Below are positions 34,743 to 45,499 of a stretch of 64,000 nt of DNA, in pieces. The stretch is taken from NCBI GenBank assembly GCA_030704615.1, contig CM060732.1, positions 8,802,001 to 8,866,000 of the forward strand. The letters run 5' to 3'. A model generated the notes under the pieces. The model saw only the letters and a list, made by a program, of their open reading frames with translations. It was not told where the DNA came from and ran no database searches. Each line of letters begins with the position of its first letter. Position 1 is the first letter of the stretch. A program made the position numbers and the translations under genes. The DNA is from Takakia lepidozioides. Its lineage: Eukaryota; Streptophyta; Takakiopsida; Takakiales; Takakiaceae.

Positions 34743-35012
34743 TCAATCTAAAGCAACTAAGACCCTTCCAGTTTCAATGATATTCCCTCCATCCTCTATC
34801 ATCTCTATTCCATTGACTGAAATTAAATACCATTGTTTATCTAATTCTCTCCTCCAGTAATCTGCCTGATACAAGGTCAATAATTCTTTGCACCATCCTT
34901 TACTTAGAAGCCATAGATTGATTATCTCTATGTCACTACATCGTAGTCTTTTAAAGATATCTATCGACAGACTATCAGGTAATCCAATAATTAATTCTAT
35001 AGGGTCCTCCAT
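34743..35012 (-). CDS. F-box-like ORF 1 in the 3' LTR
   Basis: This 89-residue ORF starts MEDPIELIIGLPDSLSIDIF and continues KRLRCSDIEIINLWLLSKGW. That matches the F-box pattern L-P-x-x-L-x-x-x-I-F-x-x-L-x-x-x-D followed by a conserved W. It is almost identical to the ORF in the other LTR (50879-50610). F-box proteins bind SKP1 and recruit targets for SCF ubiquitin ligases. The part after the F-box is short (about 45 residues, with YWRREL and QWY), with no Kelch or LRR domain. Being inside an LTR, it may be transcribed only as part of the element. Confidence 0.6.
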   Translation of the reverse strand: MEDPIELIIGLPDSLSIDIFKRLRCSDIEIINLWLLSKGWCKELLTLYQADYWRRELDKQWYLISVNGIEMIEDGGNIIETGRVLVALD

Positions 35013-35019
35013 TACTTCT

Positions 35020-35660
35020 CCTCACCACACAACACCATTGATTGTGCTTCACCACCAATCTTGTTTCTTCAGTTCCTCCAGGGACTTTCCCTCATCAAAG
35101 GTATTATTCGATTCTCTCATAAGTTTAGGATAGTCTTCAAAAGGTCTATACCATGTCTGCAACCAACTATGCTTCCAATAACAATTTCTTTATAGAATTG
35201 ATAACTCCTTGTACCATCCTCTGTTGACTAATTGTAATGAAAATATCTCTTTATCGCTACAACAAAGCTTCTGAAAGATTATTATCGATAGATGATCTGG
35301 TAATCCGGTGATCAACTCTGATAATTCTTTTATTCCCTCATCATTGCTCTCTGTCATGCAAATGGTTTTACTTCACTGTTATTCTCTTCCAATGAATCCA
35401 ATCAAAGACTTTCTATCTTCAAGTCCTTAATCTACCCCTTCATGAACTCTAGATAACCATCCAAACGACAGCACCACATATTAATCCACTCACGCTCCAA
35501 TTGACGATGTTCATATAGAATTGATAATTCCTTTCTCCAGGCTTTACTCATACTTTCTATTTGAACTAACTCTGCCTCATTGCAGGATAAACTCTTAAAT
35601 ATCCAAATCAAATTTCTCTGGGTAAACCAGGAATTAATTCTCGCTCAGATGCTTTATCCT
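35020..35660 (-). pseudogene. Broken F-box-like units 2 and 3 in the 3' LTR
   Basis: These are the counterparts of the intact ORFs at 51224-50916 and 51550-51269. Unit 2 keeps ELSELITGLPDHLS but has a TAA where the other copy reads LYIN. Unit 3 keeps GLPREI and then a TGA. Since the LTRs were identical at insertion, these lesions arose afterwards. Confidence 0.6.
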
Positions 35661-36189
35661 CTCCATTTGTGCACATTCTCACTATCCCACATAATTATAA
35701 TTCTTCAACCATTACATTCAGAATTGGACTCACATTCAATCATTCTATTCTTCACACAACACAAAGTGGATTGAACTTCTTTTTTCTACTTCTTCTCTTC
35801 TATTCATTCAAAAACACAACATCACAAGAACGCAGTACTAATCTACCACTGAGAAATCACTCCATCTCCTAACTCCTACTCACTCTACTCTGATCTGCTC
35901 TGGTCACAGCTCTCTGGCTCAATTGACACCGTCTGCTTCACATGAACGTAATATATAGCAGAGTGCTCCAACAACTTTAATAACCGCTCAACCTCTTTTA
36001 TCCATCCTCTATAATCATTCATCCATTTCTTATATCATCCAGTCAAGGATAGACTATCGGCTGCATATAAAATATCGAGGAACACTGCTCTATCGCAGCA
36101 ATATGGAAGGTATCACAGAGTATATCGATGGAAAAAACACTAAAAAATGCTAAAATTGTAGTTCAACCAGAAATTCCTATTATTCTGCA

Positions 36190-36203
36190 TAGCCCCACTC
36201 CTA
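36190..36203 (-). promoter_or_regulatory. Polypurine tract of the Ty3-type element
   Basis: On the minus strand AGGAGTGGGGCTA directly precedes the 3' LTR, the expected place of the plus-strand primer. A near-identical word (ATAGGAGTGGGGCC) lies at about 44053-44066 between pol and the extra ORF. Confidence 0.65.
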
Positions 36204-36238
36204 TTTATGGAGCGCCCCGGCAAACACTATCTTTATTG

Positions 36239-39023
36239 CTAAGTCCTAGGCCTCTTAGAAGGATTCCTCGTATCGGGCTCTTGCGACCTGCGATGATCAC
36301 CACGATCAGACCCCTCCTTCTGTTGCTGCTTGAATGCTATGTATGGATAGTATCGCGAAGGGCCCCAATCATCATACACAGCAGGATCACACTGAAGGAA
36401 TCCTGTCAAACACATCAATTCCAACACCCGCATTTCCTTGGCCGGATGATGCAACAACTTGGCCACCATTCCAAACTCCTGGCCTCCCAGCATTGGCCTG
36501 TTGATATCAACAACAACATGATAGAAATGACACCACTTTGCCACTACTCCGCAAAAGATCGATGCCATAAAACACAAATGAGCATAGTGAGTCGATGCAA
36601 TCCCTGGAATTATTTGTATGCTATCTCACAATTTTCTGCAGTGCTGAACTCACCAAGAATCAATGGCCAGTTATAAGGTAATGACGTCAAAAGCTTGCTC
36701 TCACGCCATTGACCACGGCGTGCACAGAGACACACACCAAAACTGCCCCTAATATTTCGAGGCCATGGTCCACTGATTGGTGTTGGCCGTATGCCCAACT
36801 TCGCAATCCATTCTCCTGTTGCACTATGGCCGTAATCTTTCCCCATCCATAGCAACACCTCCCAGCACGGTATCACCTTATCGTCAGAATCCATATAAAC
36901 CTTCTCTGGTTGTCCCAAAAAGTCTTAATACTCCCAGTTAATGGGAAAATGACATCGTTCAAAAATCATAAACCCCACTTGAGAGACTTGGGTGGCACTG
37001 GGCTGATTGATATACAAATCCTCCATCCATTTGGCAGTCAATAGTTCCTGCCATGAGCGAGCCTTCATCCACTGCCCAACTCGTTGCTGAATTGATGCCT
37101 GCGTCCACACATAGGCAACGCCATGCAAACAATCTGGAATGAGCCGATACCTAGTATGGGTTTTCTCCAACATACCATGGAATTGATCTGCCTCCAATAC
37201 TTGAGCCACAAGATGCTTCAACATTTCCAAGTACCTAGGTAACAATTTGTCATCTGGTATTGGGATGGTAGAAAGGAATCCACAAGTAGGTACACGATTC
37301 CATCGCCGATTTTGTAGATGCGATTGACAAAACGCTTCCAGCCTGTCTTCAACTGCTTATAATACAAAAAACAACGATTGGTAGGATCACCAACAGTAAA
37401 CAAGAACTGGTCTGGATGGGCAACCACCAAATCACCTCTTATTACCATCTCCACTACAAGATTATTGCGATAGGAGTACAAAGGTTCCTATTCTTGCTCC
37501 AAGTCAATTGGCTCTTCAGGTCCGCCAATAACCAATGTCAGAATTTCACTATCATATTGATATCCCTGAGTGAGGCTCTGGGCATAGCATATGTTCTGCC
37601 AATCTTGCAGAATCGTACCACCCACCACTTCAGCCGGCTTTGCATGTGATCGGCTCAGCTCCAATTCAGCCATCTGAGCCCTCATTGTCTCCTCCATCAC
37701 ACCCATTTCGCCCTTCTACTCAGCACGAGAAGCCTCAAACTCCTGTTGCAATGCCACATATTGCTCTTCTGAATTTTGGACCACTGGAGGACGTTTCTCC
37801 AATTCGACAATCTGATTAGCAGCTTCTGCCAATCTCTTCTCTAATTCTGCAATTCGACTGTCCTTGGAATTCGATCGTTCAATCGACATGGTAATCAGAG
37901 CGTCCTTATCTGCAGAAGTCTTCTGATGTTGTGCCTCTCGAGTCCGCCATTGCTCATTCGATTTCTGGAGTTCCCTTGCATCTCCCTCCATCCTTTTCTT
38001 GGCATCATCCCAAGAAAGTTGCAACTGTTGATTACGCGACAAAATAGCAGTATGAGTGGTCCTCAAATCGTCCAATTCCCCCTTCACGTCCTTGTGATCA
38101 ATTGCTTCTGCTGCTATGTCTTGAAGACCAGAGACCAATTCACGCAACCTTGCTGTGAAAGAGGTTTGACTCTCCACATCCTTACTTCCTGATACAACAA
38201 TAGCAGTGATAGGAGTAGTTGCTACAGACGTTGTAGTCCTTGGATTCTTCTCCTGGGCCCTACTCGTCTCTGGCCTGTCAATAATCTCAGTGTCATTTGC
38301 ATCGGCAGGAGGTGGTACCTTCAATCGATGTTGCAGAATCATAGACAAATAGGTCGCACAAAACAGAGTGTCAGTCTTACCACTCTTACGCTTCGATATT
38401 ATCTCCTCATGGATCTTCCCACAGACGAATTCTGCCCAATTGATTTGCAGGCCCATGAATGTTGCTACCACCGAATTAAGTTGCGATTGCGCGACATAAG
38501 TAGCGGCGTTCTTCAGGGCTAATCGGCTTACTACAAACTTCATCCATTCCATCAGCTCAGGTCTGATTGCTTTGGCAATTGCCCAACCTCCCGTTCGATT
38601 GAAAGCATTCTCCTTGAAATGGCTTGAAGGAACAAAAGCCTCATCCTTAAAACCATCGACTTCAATTCCTGTTGAGGGCAATAACAAGACCTCTGCGACA
38701 GTGTGAGCATCAACAACTATCCCCGTGCCCTTCACTATTCCACTCTTCGAACCAAGATCGTAAGAATTGTAAAACTACATAACTAATGTCATGCTAGGCT
38801 TTGGCAGACCCTTCAAACAGAGAATAAAAAACTCCAACATCTGTGCCTGCCTCCACAGCGCTTTCTGATCACGGTCACCCAAAATCATAGTAATATCACA
38901 ACTCCGCAATTCCTCTGCTATCATGGAAACCGGCCCCGACAATGGTTGTTGCGCAGATTTCTTCACCATCTTGACTAATTGGCTTGAAATACTACTTTTC
39001 CTCACAACACTCACTTCACCCAA
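36239..39023 (-). pseudogene. Extra 3' ORF of the LTR element, long, coiled-coil, broken
   Basis: After pol the element has a long second reading region in sense. It runs from 39023 (MGEVSVVRKSSISSQLVKMV) through a 339-residue piece (38735-37716), then 37706-37488, 37481-37218, 37245-36925, 36918-36610 and 36577-36239, separated by single stops or frameshifts. The first third resembles the putative plant transposon domain found after pol in Athila/Tat-like elements (NAATYVAQSQLNSVVATFMG, INWAEFVCGKIHEEI). The middle is a clear coiled coil rich in E, K, Q and L heptads (RIAELEKRLAEAANQIVELE). The last third is Trp/Tyr-rich and ends in a basic tail (NPSKRPRT). No signal peptide or membrane anchor is visible, so an envelope role is not supported. 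Confidence 0.6.
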
Positions 39024-39889
39024 TGCTCCCTCCTACACACTCTCTCTCACACACTACAACAGACTATCGCTCTGCAAGAAGATAATGACACAACACTACA
39101 ACACACCCTATGTAATTTCGACGATTTAGTTTGACGCTGGCGTTGACTGTTGTCACTTTCGACTGTTCCAACCATTTGCAGTCAAAATTTATATTAAAAT
39201 ATTCGAGGTGTTAGACAACCGCGAAAATTTTGACTGTAGTGAGAGACTTTGACTACCTAAAATGAGCTCACTGAGACAACCAGATAAGCAATGGCACGTG
39301 TCATCACAATATATAAATTATATAATAATATATATATGGATAATAAGAAGTAAAAAAAATAACCATTTTTTCACTGATCCAGCACATTAATAGTAAACTA
39401 ATCGTGTGCTGGTTAAGGTTAGTGAAACAAAACAACTGAATTATATGAACGAATTATAAACGAATGCCTTGCTGGCAGCTATTGGATGAACGTATGAAAT
39501 ATAATTTTTGTGCACTGGATGAACGTATGAACGGATGATAATGCACTTGGCTCGAGTTTAGGGTTGCTAGGTCGCAGTGGGCAGCCTGGCTGGGACTTAG
39601 TGTTTTTTGGGTCGGCGTGGTTCGAGAGCTCCGCAGGCTTAGGGACTTAGCGTTTGTTTGTCTTTGTGCCACCATCTGTGTTTTCTTAAGGTTCGCAAAC
39701 CAGGATAAGCGGTTTCTAAAAGACTAGTATCTTGCTGTGTGCACATGAGAGAGCGGGTGGGCGGGGGGAGGAGAGAATTGAGAGAGAGAAGTGCCGCGCA
39801 ACGAGTGTACTGTTTGTGGGATCGACCTGTATGTTTGCTCTTGTTGTGTCGGCCATTGTCACGACGTGTGCTATATGGGAGCTTTAGAG

Positions 39890-40010
39890 CGGAGACAACA
39901 GGGAGTGTTCAACAGTATGGCTGAATGAGATGTGGTGTCGTGGAGTGCGATGATTGCAGAATATGCACAGCGGGCGCGGGATGGAGGCTTTGCAGACATA
40001 TGAGCACCTT
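39890..40010 (+). pseudogene. PPR repeat fragment
   Basis: A short reading has a stop then DVVSWSAMIAEYAQ, matching the end of a PLS-type PPR repeat. It lies near the left end of the CACTA element. Confidence 0.55.
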
Positions 40011-40235
40011 CTTCAACACATTTCAGCCTGTTTTCCCTATTATCAGGATTCAGAGTAATCCCTAAATTTTCAGGTTGAATTCTGCAAGTTAGCTCGACGT
40101 TGGTGCAAAAAGGTGAATGCCTGTTGGAAGCGCAAGTCAGCATAGGAACTAGTGTGAGAAGTAGGGTTAGGGTGTTTGCTGGAACAAATCTAGGCTGTCA
40201 TTGTAAGCTGCTAGCAGCAAAGCAAGGAGGTACTA

Positions 40236-40987
40236 TCATTTATTTGTGCAGAGGTATAGATAGCTGAAGGAGCAGGGATAGAGTGTGGGTCCAGATTCAT
40301 CCAAGAGGACTGGATTTCGACTCTGATAACATGGCAAAACAGGGTGAAATGTATTGAAGAAGGTACCTTCATTAGCAGCGAATTGTTCTATCAATTGGGC
40401 TGCTGCCACTTCTGTTTCCAGGATGACATCTGGTACAATTCCAGCTTTGACAATGTCACTATGGACCTCTTCCCTCTTTTCCAGAGCTCCCAGGCTTGCA
40501 CACGCATTGCAAACACAAACAAACACGATGTGGTTGGGCTTCACCCCTTCACACAACATTTGCTCATAGGTTTCCTAAGCATTCCTACCACACCTACGCT
40601 TGGTAAATCCTGCCAACATAATATTCCACGTGATCAAAGATCATTGAGGCATTCTGTTGAACACTTGGTGAGCATCCATGATGCTCCCGCACTTAAATTA
40701 TATGTTGACAAGGGTGTTGAGTAGAAAAACATTTGGTGTGAATCCACTTTGGATAATGTGAGTGTGCACCTGCTTTCTAGCTTCCAGACCATCCATCTTG
40801 ATGCACTTAAGCAACAGACAGACATATCTGAATCTGCTAAAATGCCTCTTTGGTTTAGAGTCTGTAGAGCCTCTGTCAGTCTGCCTGCCGCACAAAGTAT
40901 CTTCACATGCCCAGAAGTGCCAGAAGAGGCATTGTGGACTCCCTCTCTTGATCCGCCAGTTAGCTCATTCATGATGTGAGCTGGCAT
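40236..40987 (-). pseudogene. PPR gene fragment, minus strand
   Basis: Readings in several frames contain AGRLTEALQTLNQRGILADSD (40987-40634), VHTHIIQSGFTPNVFLLNTL (40895-40698) and GVKPNHIVFVCVCNACASLG with EVHSDIVKAGIVPDVIL (40559-40236). These are PLS-class PPR repeats, which in plants bind organellar RNA. Frameshifts and stops break it. It is inverted relative to the similar copy at 41.7-42.4 kb. Confidence 0.75.
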
Positions 40988-41553
40988 GAGTTTTATAAAG
41001 ATCCTTCACGATGGAGGGACAACCGCATTCGCAAGGTGTGGTTTTTCTTAATGTACGATGTGAAGTCCATCCTGCAAAGGTGGGCTCTTGGCTCCTGTTA
41101 GTACCATGATTTGGTGTTCTTCCTGATGTTTACAAGGTTCTTGGGAGAGTCATCTTGGTCTTAGTAGGCCGTGTTTCAATCTCTGCCTGCTCAGCTGCAC
41201 CGTGGTGGTTCTCACAGACACAAACATCACACACTAGAGGTCATTTTGGGTTGATGCTCGGTCAAATCCTCCATGGGTCAAGGACAATGTGGTGAGGGCA
41301 CCTTCTTCTTTGACCTGTTGCAGCCTGTTTTGCCCCCTCATCAGACTTGGCCCTGAGATGCATATTGAATTATGTAAGTTAACTCATTGGGTGGATCTGT
41401 GGTGGTTTGGAGTGACTTTGAACTAGTGTGATAAGTAGGGTTGGGGTGTTTGCTGGAACAATTCTAGGCTGTCATTGTCAGCTGCTAGCAGCAAGGCAAG
41501 GATGTATGCATGATTTGTGCAGAGGTATGGATAGCTGAAGGGGCAGGGATAGA

Positions 41554-42420
41554 GTGTGGGTCCAGATTCATCCAAGAGGGCTGGATTTCAAGCTCCAGAT
41601 TACCTATGATTCCATGTGGATCAATAGCTACAAGAAACCTGCTGCATGGGTAGATGGTCAAGTAAAGGTAGCAGCTGCAGCGACACAGTTGATAAAATCA
41701 GGCACCTCAACCATGACCACAGCTTCTGAAAGAGGATCAAGAGAGGGAGTCCACAATGCCTCTTCCGCTGGGCATGTGAAGATGCTTTGTGAGGCAGGCA
41801 GACTGACAGAGGCTCTACAACTTTAAGCCAACAAGGCATTTCAGCAGATTCAGATACGTCTGTCTGTCTCTTGCTTAAGTGCATCAAGATGAAAGGTTTG
41901 GAAGCTGAAAACAGGTGCACACTCATATTATCCAAAGTGGATTAACGCCAAATGTTTTTCTACTCAACACCCTTGTCAACATGTATGTTAAGTGTGGGAG
42001 CATCATGGATGCTCACCAGGTTTTCCACAGAGTGCCTCACCGATCTTGATCACGTGGAATATAATGTTGGCAGGATTTACCAAGGATGGGTGTGGTAAGG
42101 GTGAAACCCAACCACATCACATGTGTTTGTGTTTGTCATGCGTGTGCAAGGCTGGGAGCTCTGGAAAAGGGGAAAGAGGTCCATGGTGACATCGTCAAAG
42201 ATGGATTTGTACGAGATGTCATTCTGAACACTGCCCTGGTGGACATGTATGCCAAATGTGGGTGCATTAAGGATGCGAAGGGAGTTTTTAACACTATGGC
42301 TGAACGAGATGTGGTGTCATGGAATGTGGGGGGAATGTGATGCTTGCAGGGTACGCACAGCAGGGACATGGTATGAAGGCTTTGGAGACCTATGATCAAA
42401 TATTGATGGGGGAAGGGGTG
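41554..42420 (+). pseudogene. PPR gene fragment, plus strand
   Basis: Starts with a leader similar to that near 40261-40320, then GSREGVHNASS and AGRLTEALQ, a stop, shifted remains of the next repeat, then VKPNHITCVCVCHACARLG, DIVKDGFVRDVILNTALVDM, YAKCGCIKDAKGVFNTMAER and DVVSW. Four to five PPR repeats are represented with breaks. It carries the same repeats as the minus-strand fragment, in opposite orientation. Confidence 0.75.
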
Positions 42421-42559
42421 AAGCCCAACCACATCACGTTGCAGCATACTGGTACTTCATAGCCATGGCGGCTCTTTCAGCCCCTCCATTTTTTTTTCTT
42501 TTGGTTTTTTTGGCGTTGGGAGAGAGCAGCAGCTCTGCTGTCTCCTTCCCCTTGCTTAT

Positions 42560-43030
42560 GCCGATCGTTAAAGGGGAAATTGTCATTCTGAACTCTGCCT
42601 TGGTGGACATGTATGCCAAATATGGGTGCAGCAAGCCTGATGTGAAGGGAGAGTTTGACAATATGGCTGAACGAGATGTGGTAGTTTGGAATGCCATGAT
42701 TGCAAGGTATGTGCAGCATGGGTATGGGATTAAGGCTTTGGAAACATAAGAGCAATTGATGTGGGAAGGGATGAAGCCAGACCAGGCCGTCATGTTCATT
42801 TGTTTTTGTAATATGCAAATGCGAGCCTAGCAGCCCTAGGAAGGGGCAAAGAGGTTTATGGTGACATTATCCAAGCTGGAATTGTACCAGATGTCATTCT
42901 GAACATTCCCCTGCTGTACATCTACGTCAAATGTGAGCCTGGCAGCCCTCAAAAGGGCACAAAGGTCCATGATGACATCGTCAAAGCTGGAGTTGTCAGT
43001 CTAAACACTGCCTTGGTGGATATGTATGTC
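42560..43030 (+). pseudogene. PPR gene fragment, plus strand, second piece
   Basis: VILNSALVDMYAKYGC, DNMAERDVVVWNAMIARYVQ and a decayed continuation (GDIIQAGIVPDVILN-like codons near 42860-42910). It repeats the module of the preceding fragment, so the captured gene was locally duplicated. Confidence 0.65.
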
Positions 43031-43493
43031 AAGGCAGCCCTGGAAGTGGATGTCACTTTGGGTGACAAGGTAGTTGGCACCACCATTCTCTGGAACTCAT
43101 TCTCAAAATGATTTCTAATGTTCTCTTGACATGTCCACGATAGTGTTGGACCTAGCTGCACAACAGATAATCCTTACTCAATGACTTCAGTTGGGCAGTG
43201 ATCTATGGATATGGCAACATGGCCGTCATGTTGGTCATTTGTAGAATGTGGCCAAAACTTGTTTTGCAAAACACTCTTGATATAAACCAGTTTTGAGCCA
43301 TCCAAATGTTTTTGGTTCCGACCTGTATTTGTATTCTATGTTTTGTAATATATTTTCAATGCAGTGCAGCGAATCAAAAAATTTAAATACAATATCCACT
43401 AATTCACATACGTATAGATATAAACTAAAAGTAAATAAAAAAAGAAATATCAGTAATAAAAAAACAAATATTAAATAAAAAGCCTCCCAATTC

Positions 43494-43494
43494 A

Positions 43495-43519
<25 letters not shown>
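43494..43519. repeat. AT microsatellite inside the CACTA element
   Basis: TA dinucleotides repeated about twelve times. Confidence 0.9.
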
Positions 43520-43526
<7 letters not shown>

Positions 43527-44300
43527 CATCCCCAGAATGAAACATATTTACTAAAATGTGTCCTCTTTTACTGCTTCACAGTAAACACACTATACAAAGT
43601 CAAGCAAACTCACTATCACTGATTTACAGTCAAACCGTATACTAAACATCATGGAACATAGTCAATATGTTCCACTTCAGTTAAACCACTTTACTACACG
43701 TCATGCATCCATGTCACTCTGCCCTTAACACTTACTACACGTCATGCATCCACCTTATAATTCAGTTAAACCATTTTACTACACGTCATAGCCATGTCAT
43801 AGCCACATCGCATCCACGTCATACTGTGTTGCCTACACGTCACCCCCTAGGTTTTACTGTCACATTTCACTGTCAGAACCTGGCATCTGGATTCGACTGC
43901 TTGACTGAAACGACTTGACCTTTGTCACACATGTTCGACTATGGAGGCTGGGAGTAAAAATGTCGCAAACGACTAAAAAATGAGTCAAATACAGAGTCGA
44001 AAAGCCCAGCTTGTATTGTAGTGCAACAATGGAAATGAGAGCGGAAAAGACGGCCCCACTCCTATGTATTGACCAGGGTGGCATAACCTAACAGCAGCCA
44101 CTTGGCTCTACAATTGTCTTGCAATAATCAATGAAACTAACTGTCGGTCATAACTGATTCGATATGGCGGCTACTACAAACGGCGACGACGGCTCCCTAT
44201 CAACCTAATGATAACGCAATTATAAAAAAATTGATTCTTGACCAATAGAATTGTAAAACACCCTCCCCCTCACGTAACCTAGATTCTGCCCACAGAATAC

Positions 44301-45300
44301 TTAAGTATGGTAGAGTTTAAGGCAATCGCCATTAATGCGAGTGTCCAATGGATCGCCGAAAATTGTCAATAATTTCACTGAGCCATTGGGAAAAGCCTCC
44401 ACCACTCGATAAGGGCCAAGCCAACGCATTTTTAATTTGCCAGGAAATTTTTGAAAGCGACTATCATAAAGGAGCACCAAATCATGGGTTTTAAAAGCTT
44501 TGGGCTTAAGGCGGCTGTCATAATAGTCCTTCCGCCGCAACTGGGTGACTTCAATATGTTGTAACGCCTGCCGACGAAGTTCATCCAATTTTACCAATTG
44601 CAACAATCGAGCTGTAAGAGAGTCAGTATCGCCAAGACACTCTTCGATAGCTATGCGGAGAGAGGGTATCTCTAATTCAATAGGCAAAATCGGCTCTTGG
44701 CCATAGACAAGTTGAAACGGTGTAAAACCTGTAGTAACCTTAAAGGCAGTCCGATAGGCCCACAAAGCAGAAAATAGCTTGATATCCCAATCGTTGCCAG
44801 AACCAGAAATTGTTTTGGTCAAGATTACACATAAAAGTCCATTGGTTTTCTCAGTTTGGCCATTCGCCCGAGGATGATAAGGGGTGGTCTTTCGATATAC
44901 GTAGCCGTCATTTGCTCTATAGTGGAGTTTAAGAAATGAGTACCACGATCACTCACCAATTCACGGGGGCAACCAAACCGAGTAATGATATTTTCGTATA
45001 AGAATTGAGCAACTACCTTAGCCGTATCAGTACGAGTGGCCATTGCTTTTGCCCACTTAGTAATGTATTCAGTAGCAACAAGAATATAGCGCTTTTGACC
45101 ATTGCGGGAAGCAAGAGCAATAGGACCAACAAAATCAATTCCCCATTTTTCAAAGGGAGCTTGAGCCAGAATGGGGACAAGCGGCATCGAGCTCGATCGC
45201 ATAGGCTTACCCAAACGCTGACAAGCATCGCAGCGACGCACATAAGCAAAAGCATCCTTGAATAGAGTGGGCCACCAATAACCCGATAATAGAACCTTAC
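44301..45300 (-). pseudogene. Integrase of the Ty3-type element
   Basis: In minus-strand order: the HHCC zinc region (HFAGDATGRKVL, then YWWPTLFKDAFAYVRRCDAC), the catalytic core with WGIDFVGPI (first Asp) and ELVSDRGTHF (second Asp), a frameshift near 44880, and the C-terminal part with YRTAFKVTTGFTPFQLVYG and LKMRWLGPYRVVEAF. The stop is at 44301. Integrase inserts the cDNA into host chromatin. No chromodomain follows. Confidence 0.9.
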
Positions 45301-45499
45301 GACCAGTTGCATCACCGGCAAAATGGCCACCACAAGAATTGGCATGGCACCAGGTTCCAATATTGTAGACACCTCAACTTCCAAGATACATCGACGTAAA
45401 ACTCCATCTTTCCCAAGCCGATAGAGAGTGTCGCCAATAATTGTATAAGGAGCAGAGGTCTCAACCAATCGTTGTTTCTGCTTTTCAGTCGCAGGAAAT

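Larger units (their letters stand above)
34590..36189 (-). repeat. 3' LTR of the Ty3-type element
   Basis: 1600 bp, collinear with 50455-52057 and differing at a few percent of positions by eye (more in the first 200 bp). It contains one intact F-box-like ORF (35012-34743). The second F-box-like unit has a premature TAA and the third a stop after PREI, unlike the 5' LTR, where all three are open. Confidence 0.95.
39094..44023. mobile_element. Non-autonomous CACTA element (4.93 kb) carrying PPR gene fragments
   Basis: The left end is CACTACAACACA (39094-39105). The right end, read inverted, is CACTACAATACA (44012-44023), so 11 of 12 positions match. A perfect 3-bp target duplication CAA flanks it (39091-39093 and 44024-44026). 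Subterminal regions repeat GTCGAA/TTCGAC-type words, and the right one also has ACTACACGTCATGC repeats (43690-43800), as CACTA ends typically do. No transposase is recognisable. The interior holds PPR-like fragments in both orientations. It lies inside the Ty3-type element, between integrase and the extra ORF, so it is the younger insertion. CACTA elements that capture host gene pieces are known in plants. Confidence 0.9.

Noticed and set aside
36239-39023. Extra 3' ORF as an envelope gene
   Set aside because: No signal peptide, transmembrane segment or cleavage site is visible, and it has a coiled coil instead.
39890-43030. PPR readings as functional host PPR genes
   Set aside because: They are short, in several frames and both orientations, full of stops, and enclosed by CACTA ends.
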